From Nocardioides renjunii (lineage in GTDB: Bacteria > Actinomycetota > Actinomycetes > Propionibacteriales > Nocardioidaceae), in NCBI RefSeq assembly GCF_034661175.1, contig NZ_CP141058.1, positions 4,030,001-4,094,000 of the forward strand: 64,000 nucleotides of DNA, in the 5' to 3' direction. The position numbers and the translations under genes were made by a program. Shown in pieces: positions 49,226 to 58,888 of this stretch (positions are counted from its first letter, which is position 1; every line of letters begins with the position of its first letter). Below the pieces are notes generated by a model. It saw only the letters and a program-made list of their open reading frames with translations, had not been told where the DNA came from and searched no databases.

Positions 49226-49801
49226 TCAGATCGGCGTGCGGTGGAACCCCTGGAAGGAGCGGCTCGGCGTGGGCCCGCGCTGGCCCTGGTAGCGCGAGCC
49301 GTACTTCTCCGAGCCGTAGGGGTGCTCGCTCGGCGAGGACAGCCGGAAGAAGCAGAACTGCCCGATCTTCATCCCGGGGTAGAGCTTGATCGGCAGGGTC
49401 GCGACGTTGGCCAGCTCGAGCGTCACGTGACCGGAGAACCCGGGGTCGACGAAGCCGGCCGTCGCGTGGGTCAGCAGACCGAGCCGGCCGAGGGACGACT
49501 TGCCCTCCACCCGGGCGGCGACGTCGTCGGGCAGCGACACCACCTCGTACGTCGAGCCGAGCACGAACTCGCCCGGGTGCAGGATGAACGGCTCGTCGCC
49601 CTCCGGCTCGACCTCGCGGGTCAGCTCGGACTGGTCGGCCGCGGGGTCGATGTGCGGGTAGCGGTGGTTCTCGAAGACCCGGAAGAAGCGGTCGAGCCGC
49701 ACGTCCACGCTGGACGGCTGCATCATCTGCGGGTCCCACGGCTCCAGCGCGATGCGGCCGGCGTCGATCTCTGCGGTGATGTCGCGGTCGGAGAGCAGCA
49801 C
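49226..49801 (-). CDS. dcd: dCTP deaminase
   Basis: A 191-aa Dcd/Dut trimer-fold enzyme. Key segments: IALEPWDPQMMQPSSVDVRLD at the N-terminus, FVLGSTYEVVSLPDDVAARVEGKSSLGRLGL (family core, in two halves), HATAGFVDPGFSGHVTLEL with the catalytic Glu, and a C-terminal PYGSEKYGSRYQGQ tail for nucleotide binding. Makes dUTP (or dUMP in bifunctional actinobacterial forms). GTG start at 49801; divergent from the SGNH hydrolase gene. Confidence 0.95.
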   Translation of the reverse strand: MLLSDRDITAEIDAGRIALEPWDPQMMQPSSVDVRLDRFFRVFENHRYPHIDPAADQSELTREVEPEGDEPFILHPGEFVLGSTYEVVSLPDDVAARVEGKSSLGRLGLLTHATAGFVDPGFSGHVTLELANVATLPIKLYPGMKIGQFCFFRLSSPSEHPYGSEKYGSRYQGQRGPTPSRSFQGFHRTPI

Positions 49802-49857
49802 CCGGCCGACCCTAGCCTCAGTTTCCGCCGCCGCGGAGGGGTGGCCACAATGGATCG

Positions 49858-50634
49858 GTGACCTTCCACCGCTACGTCGCCCTGGGCGACTCGTTCACCG
49901 AGGGCGTCGGCGACCCCGACCCCTCGCGCCCCAACGGCCTGCGCGGCTGGGCCGACCGCGTCGCCGAGGTGCTCGCCCGGCAGACCGACGACTTCGGCTA
50001 CGCCAACCTCGCGATCCGCGGGCGCAAGCTCGCCCCCATCGTGGCCGAGCAGGTCGACGCCGCCATCGCGCTCGAGCCCGACCTGATCACCATCCACGGC
50101 GGTGGCAACGACGTGCTGCGCCCCCGCGTCGACCTCGACGCGCTCGCCCGGACGTACGACGACGCGATCGCGCGGCTGACCACCACGGGCGCGCGGGTCG
50201 TGATGTTCACGCTCTTCGACCCGGGCGCCGGCGGCATCTACGGCCCCGTCCGCGGGCGGATGGCGATCTTCAACGAGTGGGTCCGCGAGATCGCCGACCG
50301 CCACGACGCGACCATCGTCGACATGTGGCGGATGCGCGACATCGAGATCGCCGGCGTCATGGACACCGACCGGATGCACCTCAACGGCTCCGGCCACACG
50401 CACATCGCCCACGCCGTCCTCGAGGCGATCGGCGTCGAGCACGGCCTCGAGCCCGTCACCGTCGGACCGCTGCCGGTGCTCGGGCGCCGCGAGGCGTGGG
50501 CCGCCAACGCCCAGTGGACGCGCGAGTTCCTCGTGCCGTGGGTGCACCGCCGCATCACCGGCCGGTCCTCCGGCGACACGGTCTCCCCCAAGCACCCCCA
50601 CCTCGCGGAGGTCCGCCGCTCCGAGGTCGGGTAG
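49858..50634 (+). CDS. SGNH/GDSL hydrolase
   Basis: A 258-aa cytoplasmic SGNH hydrolase: block I YVALGDSFTEGVGD (catalytic Ser near 12), block II NLAIRGRK, block III ITIHGGGNDVLRPR, block V DRMHLNGSGHTHIA with the Asp/His pair near 171-174. No signal peptide. Likely an esterase or lipase of unknown substrate. GTG start at 49858; the gene ends 28 bp before the tRNA. Confidence 0.9.
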   Translation: MTFHRYVALGDSFTEGVGDPDPSRPNGLRGWADRVAEVLARQTDDFGYANLAIRGRKLAPIVAEQVDAAIALEPDLITIHGGGNDVLRPRVDLDALARTYDDAIARLTTTGARVVMFTLFDPGAGGIYGPVRGRMAIFNEWVREIADRHDATIVDMWRMRDIEIAGVMDTDRMHLNGSGHTHIAHAVLEAIGVEHGLEPVTVGPLPVLGRREAWAANAQWTREFLVPWVHRRITGRSSGDTVSPKHPHLAEVRRSEVG

Positions 50635-50662
50635 CATTCCCCCGCCGTCCACGGACGGCACT

Positions 50663-50738
50663 GCGGATGTAGCTCAGCTGGTAGAGCGCGACCTTCCCAA
50701 GGTCGATGTCGCGAGTTCGAATCTCGTCATCCGCTCCA
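50663..50738 (+). tRNA. tRNA-Gly (anticodon CCC) with encoded CCA
   Basis: A 76-nt cloverleaf: acceptor GCGGATG/CATCCGC, D-stem GCTC/GAGC, anticodon stem CGACC/GGTCG with loop TTCCCAA (anticodon CCC, reading GGG), T-stem GCGAG/CTCGT with TTCGAAT loop, and 3' CCA encoded. All stems pair. A partial copy of its 3' part follows at 50755. Confidence 0.95.
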
Positions 50739-50754
50739 GTTCTCCAGAGCGCCG

Positions 50755-50810
50755 AGCGCGACGCTCTGCCCACCGTCGATGTCGCGAGCTCGAATCTCGT
50801 CATCCGCTCC
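50755..50810 (+). pseudogene. tRNA-Gly 3'-part remnant
   Basis: Positions 50774-50810 repeat the tRNA's 3' half (from GTCGATGTCGCGAG to CATCCGCTCC) with a single T-to-C change in the T-loop, and GAGCGCGAC at 50755-50763 matches the D-stem end and anticodon-stem start. The segment between them (GCTCTGCCCACC) is unrelated to the anticodon loop, and the 5' acceptor strand is absent. It cannot fold into a tRNA. Origin by tandem duplication or by a lost integrated element (attachment-site duplication) is possible. Confidence 0.7.
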
Positions 50811-51002
50811 CGTTCCTTAGAAAGCCCGTCCTCTCCGCTGCGGGTTGTCGTCGTACGAGCGGTGAGTGGAGCAGCTTCTCCCGCCGTGGAACCTGCGTCA
50901 CCAACCGCTGGTCGCGCCATGCTGTGACCGCAGGGAGACTTGCGCCTGCTGGGGCCAGAGGGGACAGTGAGGCGATCGTCTAGCGTCAGAGGTACCTTCC
51001 CC

Positions 51003-52268
51003 ATGCCTGCACTTCCCCGCCGTACGACCCGCCGTACGACCCGCCGCACGACCCGCCAGCTCGCCCACCGCATCGCCACGGACGACGCCTCGCGCCCCCT
51101 CTGGCGGCACCCGGTCACCGTCGCCGCCGCTGCGCTGGCACTGACCCTGGGCGCCGTGCCGCTGCTGCCGGACGGTGACGCGGAGCAGGGCTCGATCACC
51201 CCCACCGCCGAGACGACGGAGACGACGGAGCGCCCCGGAGCGGTGGGCACCAGCGCGATCACGCCGGCGATGCGGGCCGAGATCGACCGCGTGGTCGCGG
51301 AGGGCGCGGCGCTCGACCGCGCCCGAGGACGTACGGCGACCGCGCGCGCGGCGGTGCGGTGCGCGGTCTTCGAGGGCCAGCGCTACTGTCTCGGCTTCGG
51401 CTGGACCACCCGGTCGCGCGACGACCTGGTCGCCCGGACGGCCGCCCCCACCCCGGCCGGCCGCGAGCGCACCGGCGGCCTCGACGCCGAGGGCCTGCTG
51501 TCGCGGGCGAGCGCACGCACCGCGGCCGCCCGCGCCGAGGCCGAGCGCGCGGAGCTCACCATGGCGGCCCGCTCGGTCGGGAAGGTGTGGCTGCTCCGCC
51601 ACGAGATCCAGGGCGTGCCCCTCCCCGACGACTTCGCCGAGAGGCACCCCGACCTCGCCGGCGTCCCGTCCGCCAGCGCGCGGGGCGGCTTCGGCGGGAA
51701 GTACCCCGAGTCGTTCGCGATCCTCGACGAGTCGCGCGCCCTGGCCCAGAACCAGACCTACTGGTGCGGCCCGGCCGCCATGCAGTCCATCGGCTGGAGC
51801 TCCCAGAAGCGGCGCAAGAACCAGTCCTACTGGGCGCGACGCCTCGGCACGACCACTGCCGGCACGGCGATCACCGACATGGTGCGCGTGGTCAACAACA
51901 AGACCCACTACGACGACGCGGACCACGCCGGACCCTACGTCGTGCTCGACATCAGCGACTTCACGTTCAAGCAGTGGTACCGCCTGATGATGCGGCACGT
52001 GCACGACTACCGCGCCCCGGTCGTCCTCCACCCGGTGCTGCTCAAGCAGTTCTACCCCTACCTCGACGACGACGCGAGCGGGCACTTCCAGGTCGGCCGC
52101 GGCTTCGACCAGGACCCGGACGGCAACCGCAGGATCGGCTACTTCGAGCCGTGGGACCAGTCGCGCTTCGACCCCAGCGAGCCGGCCATCGGGCGCGTCC
52201 AGTGGCGCAACGCCTACAGGTCCTACCGTGCCAACCTCGACCACTTCCAGCACAACGTCGGCGTCTGA
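51003..52268 (+). CDS. C39-like papain-type peptidase/peptidase-fold secreted protein
   Basis: A 421-aa protein. An Arg/Thr-rich N-terminus (three RRTT units from a 12-bp DNA repeat at 51018-51053) precedes a hydrophobic segment (VTVAAAALALTLGAVPLL, about 40-57), so it is probably exported or membrane-anchored. The C-terminal domain (about 240-420) has the C39/papain motif QTYWCGPAAMQS with the catalytic Cys near 260 and a GHFQVGRGFDQD His near 360. The start could be a few codons off; ATG at 51003. Confidence 0.72.
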   Translation: MPALPRRTTRRTTRRTTRQLAHRIATDDASRPLWRHPVTVAAAALALTLGAVPLLPDGDAEQGSITPTAETTETTERPGAVGTSAITPAMRAEIDRVVAEGAALDRARGRTATARAAVRCAVFEGQRYCLGFGWTTRSRDDLVARTAAPTPAGRERTGGLDAEGLLSRASARTAAARAEAERAELTMAARSVGKVWLLRHEIQGVPLPDDFAERHPDLAGVPSASARGGFGGKYPESFAILDESRALAQNQTYWCGPAAMQSIGWSSQKRRKNQSYWARRLGTTTAGTAITDMVRVVNNKTHYDDADHAGPYVVLDISDFTFKQWYRLMMRHVHDYRAPVVLHPVLLKQFYPYLDDDASGHFQVGRGFDQDPDGNRRIGYFEPWDQSRFDPSEPAIGRVQWRNAYRSYRANLDHFQHNVGV

Positions 52269-52269
52269 C

Positions 52270-53328
52270 GTGCGGGCCCGTACGACGCTCGCGCTGGCGC
52301 TGGCCGTCGCGCTGGCCGGCTGCAGCGCCGACGACCCGGCCCCCCGCAGCGCCCCGTCCGGCGGCCCGCTCGAGGACCCGGTGGCGGTCGAGCCGACACC
52401 GGCGCTGCTGGACTGGCAGGACACCGGCGTCGCGGCCGGCACGCCGTACGCCAAGGGTCCCAAGTGGGACGCGTCCACCGTCGACGGCCGCAGCCGGGTC
52501 GACCTCCGGTCCGGTGACCGGACCCTCTCCGTCGCCGCCGGGCGCGGCCGCACCATCTCCGAGGTCCTCATGGACGCGGGCCGGGTGGTGGTCGTGCGCC
52601 AGGACACGGCGGAGCGGGCGTCCAGCCGGGTGACCGTGGTCGACCTCGCGAGCGGCGACCGGCGCGAGATCACCCAGCCGCCCGCGGCGAGCGGCGGCTC
52701 GTGGGCGCTCACGGGCGGCGACCTCCACTACCCGACGTACGGCGACGCGCGGGCGTACTGCCTCGCCACCTACGCGCTGGACGACGACAACGGCGAGGAC
52801 GGCTGGTGCGCGCCCGCCCGCACCGGCTTCTCCGGCCTGACCGCCAGCGAGCACGGCATCGGCGTGATGACGTTCGACGACGGGCGTCCGGTCGCGTGCC
52901 GCACCGCGAACCTCCTCGACGACGCCGGCACGCCGCAGCCGGTCGAAGGCCCGGTCGACTGCGTGGCCTGGGACGTGGCGGCCACCGCCGACGGCGCCGT
53001 GTGGTCCGAGGTGACCGACCCGAGCCGGCAGGAGGAGGCGCACTTTCGGGCCTCGGCCGACGGCGCCTTCTTCGACCTCGGCCCCGGCACGACCGGCTCG
53101 CTGGTTCCGTGCGGCGACTCCGTGTTCTTCGTCCGCGACCCGCAGGACAGCGACGAGCCGGCCCGCCTGGTGCGGTGGACGCCGGACCGTACGCTCGAGG
53201 TGGCCTACGAGTCCGCGTCCGTCGGCAACGCCTTCCTCGGCGAGCCCGCCTGCGCCGAGGGGGTGCTCACCCTGTCCGCGTTCGGCGAGGAGGGCGACGA
53301 GAGCGTGTGGGCTAGCGTCGCGGAGTGA
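52270..53328 (+). CDS. Secreted lipoprotein of unknown function
   Basis: A 352-aa lipoprotein with signal peptide and lipobox LAGC (Cys near 18). The rest looks like a six- or seven-bladed beta-propeller (repeated D-x-G and W-containing strands such as GSWALTGGDLHYPTYG and GAVWSEVTDPSRQEEA) and has cysteine pairs. GTG start 1 bp after the preceding stop, so both are likely expressed together. Not recognised further. Confidence 0.75.
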   Translation: MRARTTLALALAVALAGCSADDPAPRSAPSGGPLEDPVAVEPTPALLDWQDTGVAAGTPYAKGPKWDASTVDGRSRVDLRSGDRTLSVAAGRGRTISEVLMDAGRVVVVRQDTAERASSRVTVVDLASGDRREITQPPAASGGSWALTGGDLHYPTYGDARAYCLATYALDDDNGEDGWCAPARTGFSGLTASEHGIGVMTFDDGRPVACRTANLLDDAGTPQPVEGPVDCVAWDVAATADGAVWSEVTDPSRQEEAHFRASADGAFFDLGPGTTGSLVPCGDSVFFVRDPQDSDEPARLVRWTPDRTLEVAYESASVGNAFLGEPACAEGVLTLSAFGEEGDESVWASVAE

Positions 53329-53951
53329 ACTTCACCGGATTCCCCGTCGCCGCGCTCGACTTCTACGACGACCTCGAGGTGGACAACTCCAAGTCCTTCT
53401 GGGAGGCGCACCGGGCCGTCTACAAGGACGCCGTCGAGGCGCCGATGAAGGCCCTCGTCGGCGCGCTCGAGCCGGAGTTCGGCACCGCCAAGGTGTTCCG
53501 CCCCTACCGCGACGTCCGCTTCGCGAAGGACAAGACGCCCTTTAAGACGCACCAGGGCGCCTTCGTCGCCGCCGGCCCGCGCACGGGCTGGTACGTCGAG
53601 ATCTCCGCGCGTGGCACCCGGGTCGGGGCCGGCTTCTACGAGGCGGACGGGCCCCAGCTCGCCGCGATCCGGGCGGCGATGGCCGACGAGAAGACCGGCA
53701 GGGCCCTCGACCGGCTGCTCCGGAGGCTGGAGAAGGACGGGTTCGAGGTGGGTGGCGACCAGCTCAAGACCTCACCGCGCGGCTACGACGCCGACCACCC
53801 GCGCATCCACCTGCTGCGCCGCAAGCAGCTCTTCGTCGGCCGCTCCTACGGCTTCGAGCAGGACGCCATCGACGCCGGGCTCGTCGACCGGGTCCGCGAG
53901 GACTGGCGCGCCCTGCGCCCGCTCGTCAGCTGGCTGCGGGCCGTCGACTGA
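53325..53951 (+). CDS. DUF2461-family protein
   Basis: A 208-aa cytoplasmic protein of the DUF2461 (TIGR02453) family: NFTGFPVAALDFYDDLEVDN at the start, then KVFRPYRDVRFAKDKTPFKTHQGAF and GWYVEISARGTRVGAGFYE. The function is unknown. GTG start overlaps the lipoprotein stop by 4 bp. Confidence 0.85.
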   Translation: MNFTGFPVAALDFYDDLEVDNSKSFWEAHRAVYKDAVEAPMKALVGALEPEFGTAKVFRPYRDVRFAKDKTPFKTHQGAFVAAGPRTGWYVEISARGTRVGAGFYEADGPQLAAIRAAMADEKTGRALDRLLRRLEKDGFEVGGDQLKTSPRGYDADHPRIHLLRRKQLFVGRSYGFEQDAIDAGLVDRVREDWRALRPLVSWLRAVD

Positions 53952-54021
53952 TCACTGGAGCCACACGCGGGCGTCGGTCCGCGTTCACGTCCGTGACGCC
54001 TGTCCTCGCGAGGCTGGCGCC

Positions 54022-54558
54022 ATGGCCAAGAGACTGTTCCTGCTCCACGTCGGCCCCGGCAGCGTCGACGTCGCGACGATGACCGACGCGCTGGGCCTCG
54101 GCGGCGTCGTCGTGCCGGACGCGACGGCCGAGGACCTGGAGCACGCCGGCATCGAGATCCGCCGCTCGCACAAGGCGGCCGGGCTCAAGCGCAAGCAGGT
54201 CGAGGGCGCGTGGGCCCGGGTGTGCCGCCGGGCCCGCAAGGCCAAGCACGACTGCTTCGTCAGCGTTCCGGCGTTCTTCGACGCCACCCCGGAGCAGGCG
54301 GCGCTCGCGCTCGACGGGCTCGACGGGTTCAAGGTCGTCCTCGTGCTCACCAGCGGCTTCACCGTCGAGCCGCCGGCCGCGTGGACGTCGCTCGTGAAGG
54401 GCGGCCGTACGCACCTGCTCCCGTCGCGGCTCACCGACGCGCAGCTCGCCGCGCAGGTGGCGCGCATCGCGCTCATCGAGGAGGAGGCCCGCCTCGACAA
54501 GCGCCTGGCGAAGGTGTCGCGGCGGCGCAAGCAGGTGAACCGGAAGCTGGCTGCCTGA
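54022..54558 (+). CDS. Hypothetical 178-aa protein (sulfotransferase-like opening)
   Basis: Not firmly recognised. The first residues, RLFLLHVGPGSVDVATM, resemble the opening of sulfotransferases (LHVGxPKTGTT) but the PAPS-binding PKTGTT part is lost. The middle has strands (KHDCFVSVPAFFDATPEQAALAL, VVLVLTSGFTVEPPA) and the C-terminus a basic helix ending RLAKVSRRRKQVNRKLAA. No membrane segment. Flanked by DUF2461 and a convergent Rrf2 gene. Confidence 0.6.
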   Translation: MAKRLFLLHVGPGSVDVATMTDALGLGGVVVPDATAEDLEHAGIEIRRSHKAAGLKRKQVEGAWARVCRRARKAKHDCFVSVPAFFDATPEQAALALDGLDGFKVVLVLTSGFTVEPPAAWTSLVKGGRTHLLPSRLTDAQLAAQVARIALIEEEARLDKRLAKVSRRRKQVNRKLAA

Positions 54559-54568
54559 GGTCACTCCC

Positions 54569-55027
54569 TCAGTGCGGCTGCCAGGCGTCGTCGTCCTCGG
54601 TCAGCGCCGCGACGCCCTGGGGCAGCTTGCCGTCGGCGAGGTCCTGGATGGTGACCTGCTCGAAGACCATCCGCAGGGACCTGCGAGCGGCGATCCACAC
54701 GTGCTGCAGGACCTCGGCCGAGTCGTCGTACTCCACCGCCTCGGGCCGCAGGCCGTAGACCGACACCAGCGGGCCGTCGACGGCCCGGATGACGTCGGCG
54801 ACGGTGACCGTCTCGGGCTTGCGCGCGAAGCGCCACCCGCCGGACTGCCCCCGCTGCGACACCACGACGTCGGCACGACGCAGGTCGGCGAGGATGGCCT
54901 GGAGGAAGCCGTGCGGGATGCCCTGCGCCTTGCCGAGCTGCTCGGCGCTGACGGCCGCCCCGTCGGTGCGCACCGCGATCTCGATCAGTGCCCGCAGGGC
55001 GTAGTCGGCTTTGGCGGAGACGCGCAT
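54569..55027 (-). CDS. Rrf2-family transcriptional regulator lacking Fe-S cysteines
   Basis: A 152-aa Rrf2 regulator: N-terminal winged HTH (MRVSAKADYALRALIEIAVR; SAEQLGKAQGIPHGFLQAIL) and dimerisation helix. In Fe-S members (IscR, NsrR, RsrR) three Cys lie near 90-110; here there are none, so it is likely a CymR-type or other ligand-controlled regulator. A nearly perfect inverted repeat sits directly before its start. Divergent from the acyl-CoA dehydrogenase gene. Confidence 0.85.
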   Translation of the reverse strand: MRVSAKADYALRALIEIAVRTDGAAVSAEQLGKAQGIPHGFLQAILADLRRADVVVSQRGQSGGWRFARKPETVTVADVIRAVDGPLVSVYGLRPEAVEYDDSAEVLQHVWIAARRSLRMVFEQVTIQDLADGKLPQGVAALTEDDDAWQPH

Positions 55028-55047
55028 ATGGCCAGTTTGTCAGATAT

Positions 55048-55075
55048 GTCGCCCAAGACAGTCCTCTCGGGCGAC
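55048..55075. promoter_or_regulatory. Inverted repeat in Rrf2/dehydrogenase divergent region
   Basis: GTCGCCCAAGA (55048-55058) and TCTCGGGCGAC (55065-55075) match as an inverted repeat at 10 of 11 positions. It lies 21 bp upstream of the Rrf2 start and 171 bp before the dehydrogenase start, so Rrf2 autoregulation is the simplest reading. Confidence 0.5.
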
Positions 55076-55245
55076 AGCACCCGCCCCGACCCGTCCCGAG
55101 AGGCGTGGTTCGACGCCGATCGGCGGCTGTGATCGGTGACATCGGGCGTTCGTGTTGCGTGACGGCCGTCGGCGAGGCATGATTTTGTTACCGGCGAGTA
55201 GCCACTCGCTCGCCCCCCAGCCCGCACACGGAACAGGTGGAAGCT

Positions 55246-57120
55246 GTGAGCCACTACAAGAGCAACCTCCGCGACATCGAGTTCAACCTCTTCGAGGTCC
55301 TCGGCCGCGACGACGTCCTCGGCACCGGCCCCTTCGGCGAGGTCGACGGCGAGAGCGCCCGCGAGATCCTGCGCGAGGTCGAGCGCCTCTCCCGCGAGGA
55401 CCTCGCGGCGTCCTACGAGGACAGTGACCGCAACCCGCCCGTCTTCGACCCGGCCACGCACACCGCTCCCGTGCCGGAGTCGTTCAGGGCCAGCTACCAG
55501 GCCTGGATGGACTCGGAGTTCTGGCGCCTGCAGGTGTTCGAGGAGATGGGCGGCACCCCCGCCCCCTCGTCGCTGATCTGGGCGATCGGCGAGATGGTGC
55601 TCGGCGCCAACGCCCCCGTGTGGATGTACGCCGCCGGTCCCGCGTTCGCCAACGTCGTGCACCGCAACGGCAACGAGCGCGACAAGCACGTCGCGCAGCT
55701 GATGGTCGACCGCCAGTGGGGCTGCACCATGGTGCTCACCGAGCCCGACGCCGGCTCCGACGTCGGCGCCGGCCGCGCCAAGGCCGTGCCCAACGAGGAC
55801 GGCTCGTGGAACATCACGGGCGTCAAGCGCTTCATCACCAGCGCGACGCACGACATGAGCGAGAACATCATGCACCTCGTCCTCGCGCGCCCCGAGGGCG
55901 TCGAGGGCGTCGGCGGCCCCGGCACCAAGGGCCTGTCCCTCTTCTGGATGCCCGAGCACCACTTCGACCCCGAGACCGGCGAGCTGACCGGCGAGCGCAA
56001 CGGCGTCTACGTCACCAACGTCGAGCACAAGATGGGCATCAAGGTGTCCAACACGTGCGAGGTCACCTTCGGCGACCCGCAGGTCGGCGGCGGCGAGCCG
56101 GCCAGGGGCTGGCTGCTCGGCGAGGTCCACGACGGCATCGCGCAGATGTTCCAGGTCATCGAGAACGCCCGGATGATGGTCGGCACCAAGGCCATCGCCA
56201 CCCTGTCGACCGGCTACCTCAACGCCCTCGACTACGCCAAGGAGCGCGTCCAGGGCGCCGACCTCACCCACGCCGCCGACAAGACGGCCCCGCGCGTGAC
56301 GATCACCCACCACCCCGACGTACGCCGGTCGCTGATGACGCAGAAGTCGTTCGCCGAGGCCATGCGCGCGCTGGTGCTCTACACCGCCACCTGGCAGGAC
56401 CAGGTGATGATGGCCGAGCACGCCGGCACCGCCGACTCCGACGAGGCCCGCCTCGCCGCCGCCGTCAACGACCTGCTGCTCCCGATCGTCAAGGGCTACG
56501 GCTCCGAGCGCTCGTGGGTGCTCCTGGGCACCGAGTCGCTGCAGACCTTCGGCGGTTCGGGCTTCCTGCAGGAGTACCCCGTCGAGCAGTACGTCCGCGA
56601 CGCCAAGATCGACACCCTCTACGAGGGCACGACCGCCATCCAGGGCCAGGACTTCTTCTTCCGCAAGATCGTCAAGGACCAGGGCCGCGCCCTGGGCCAC
56701 CTGGCCAAGGAGATCGAGGGCTTCATCACCTCCGAGGCGGGCAACGGCCGGCTCAAGAACGAGCGCGCGCTGCTCGCCACCGCCCTCGAGGACGCCAACG
56801 CGATCGTCGGGCACATGATCAACGACCTGATGTCCTCGCAGGACGAGGTGCGCAACATCTACAAGGTCGGCCTCAACACCTCGCGCCTGCTGATGGCGCT
56901 CGGTGACGTGGTCTGCGGCTGGCTGCTGCTCCGCCAGGCAGACGTGGCGCTCGGCAGGCTCGCCGGCGAGGTCTCGGCCAAGGACAAGGCGTTCTACGAG
57001 GGCAAGGTCGCGGCGGCGCAGTTCTTCGCGCAGACCAACCTGCCCCGCATCGCCGCCGAGCGGGCCATCGCCGAGGGCATCACCCTCGAGCTGATGGACC
57101 TCGACGAGGCGTCGTTCTGA
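55246..57120 (+). CDS. Acyl-CoA dehydrogenase (FadE5-like, long form)
   Basis: A 624-aa FAD enzyme, longer than classical 380-aa dehydrogenases because of N- and C-terminal extensions, as in mycobacterial FadE5. Core motifs: CTMVLTEPDAGSDVGAGRAKA (FAD/substrate), WNITGVKRFITSATHDMSEN, and EYPVEQYVRDAKIDTLYEGTTAIQ (family end motif; catalytic base just before). Oxidises acyl-CoA in fatty-acid breakdown. The GTG at 55246 has GGTGGA upstream; GTG at 55237 is an alternative. Confidence 0.92.
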   Translation: MSHYKSNLRDIEFNLFEVLGRDDVLGTGPFGEVDGESAREILREVERLSREDLAASYEDSDRNPPVFDPATHTAPVPESFRASYQAWMDSEFWRLQVFEEMGGTPAPSSLIWAIGEMVLGANAPVWMYAAGPAFANVVHRNGNERDKHVAQLMVDRQWGCTMVLTEPDAGSDVGAGRAKAVPNEDGSWNITGVKRFITSATHDMSENIMHLVLARPEGVEGVGGPGTKGLSLFWMPEHHFDPETGELTGERNGVYVTNVEHKMGIKVSNTCEVTFGDPQVGGGEPARGWLLGEVHDGIAQMFQVIENARMMVGTKAIATLSTGYLNALDYAKERVQGADLTHAADKTAPRVTITHHPDVRRSLMTQKSFAEAMRALVLYTATWQDQVMMAEHAGTADSDEARLAAAVNDLLLPIVKGYGSERSWVLLGTESLQTFGGSGFLQEYPVEQYVRDAKIDTLYEGTTAIQGQDFFFRKIVKDQGRALGHLAKEIEGFITSEAGNGRLKNERALLATALEDANAIVGHMINDLMSSQDEVRNIYKVGLNTSRLLMALGDVVCGWLLLRQADVALGRLAGEVSAKDKAFYEGKVAAAQFFAQTNLPRIAAERAIAEGITLELMDLDEASF

Positions 57121-57138
57121 CCGTCGCGGGATGACACC

Positions 57139-57159
57139 TGTCACGGCCAGGTCGTGACA
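57139..57159 (+). promoter_or_regulatory. 7-bp inverted repeat before the ABC-2 operon
   Basis: TGTCACG (57139-57145) and CGTGACA (57153-57159) form a perfect inverted repeat with 7-nt spacing, 45 bp before the ABC ATPase start and 18 bp after the dehydrogenase stop. It could be the operator of the downstream ABC and two-component operon or a stem-loop ending the upstream mRNA. Confidence 0.4.
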
Positions 57160-57203
57160 CTTCCCGGGGGCCGCGGGGACCGGACGGCGTGAGGCTGGGG
57201 GGC

Positions 57204-58084
<881 letters not shown>

Positions 58085-58088
<4 letters not shown>

Positions 58089-58888
58089 CCGCCACCGTCC
58101 TCGCGGGGGACGACACCCGCGACCGCGCCACGCGACCGCTGCCCCGGCCGGCCATGGCCGTCTACGCCCGCCTCGACCTGCGGCGGCAGCTGCGCGACCG
58201 GATCGGGATGTTCTTCATCGTGGTGCTGCCCGCCTTCATGTACCTCGTCTTCGGCCTCGGCTCCGACGACCCGGTCGGCACCGGCAACGTCGCGATGTAC
58301 GTCATGGTGTCGATGGCGGCGTACGGCGCCGTCACCGCCACCACCAACGTGGCCGGCAGCGCCGCGACCGAGCAGCTGATGGGCTGGGGGCGCCAGCTCG
58401 GGCTGACCCCCATGCGACCACTGGCCTTCCTCGCGGCCAAGGCCGCCATCGCGATGGTGGTGGCCCTCGTGCCGATCACCGCGATCTACGCCATCGGCGC
58501 CGCGACCGGCGCGCGCGGCGACTGGTCGGACTGGCTGCTGTCCGGTGCGCTCGTGTGGCTCGGGTCGGCGCTCTTCGCGGTCTACGGCCTCGCCATCTGC
58601 CTGGTCTTCCGCGGGCCGAACGCCCCGGGCATCGCGTCGGGGATGATCGTGGTGATGGCCTTCCTCGGCAACGTCTTCGCCCCGATGAGCGGCCTGCTGC
58701 TCGAGGTCGGGCGGCTCACCCCGCTCTACGGCTACGCCGCCCTGGCCCGCTACCCGCTGTCCGAGGGGACGCTGCCGCTCGGTGGGAGCGACCCCCTGTG
58801 GCTGCCGGTCGCTAACGTGCTCGCGTGGACCGTCATCTTCTCCCTGCTCGCCCTGTGGGGCGTACGACGGAGCCGGGCGCGCACGTGA
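58085..58888 (+). CDS. ABC-2 type permease
   Basis: A 267-aa permease with six hydrophobic segments and the ABC-2 pattern (DRIGMFFIVVLPAFMYLVFG near 38; a late AFLGNVFAPMSGLL segment). ATG at 58085 overlaps the ATPase stop; its own stop overlaps the histidine kinase start. Probably exports an antibiotic-like or envelope compound under control of the adjacent kinase and regulator. Confidence 0.88.

Noticed and set aside
51018..51053. Three 12-bp tandem repeats as a regulatory iteron
   Set aside because: They lie within the coding start of the C39-type protein and encode RRTT units; a coding microsatellite is the simpler explanation.
50555..51262. Minus-strand frame containing DDEIRTRDIDLGKVALYQLSYIRS-type ending
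   Set aside because: This is the well-known false protein produced by translating the antisense of a tRNA gene, doubled here by the tRNA remnant.
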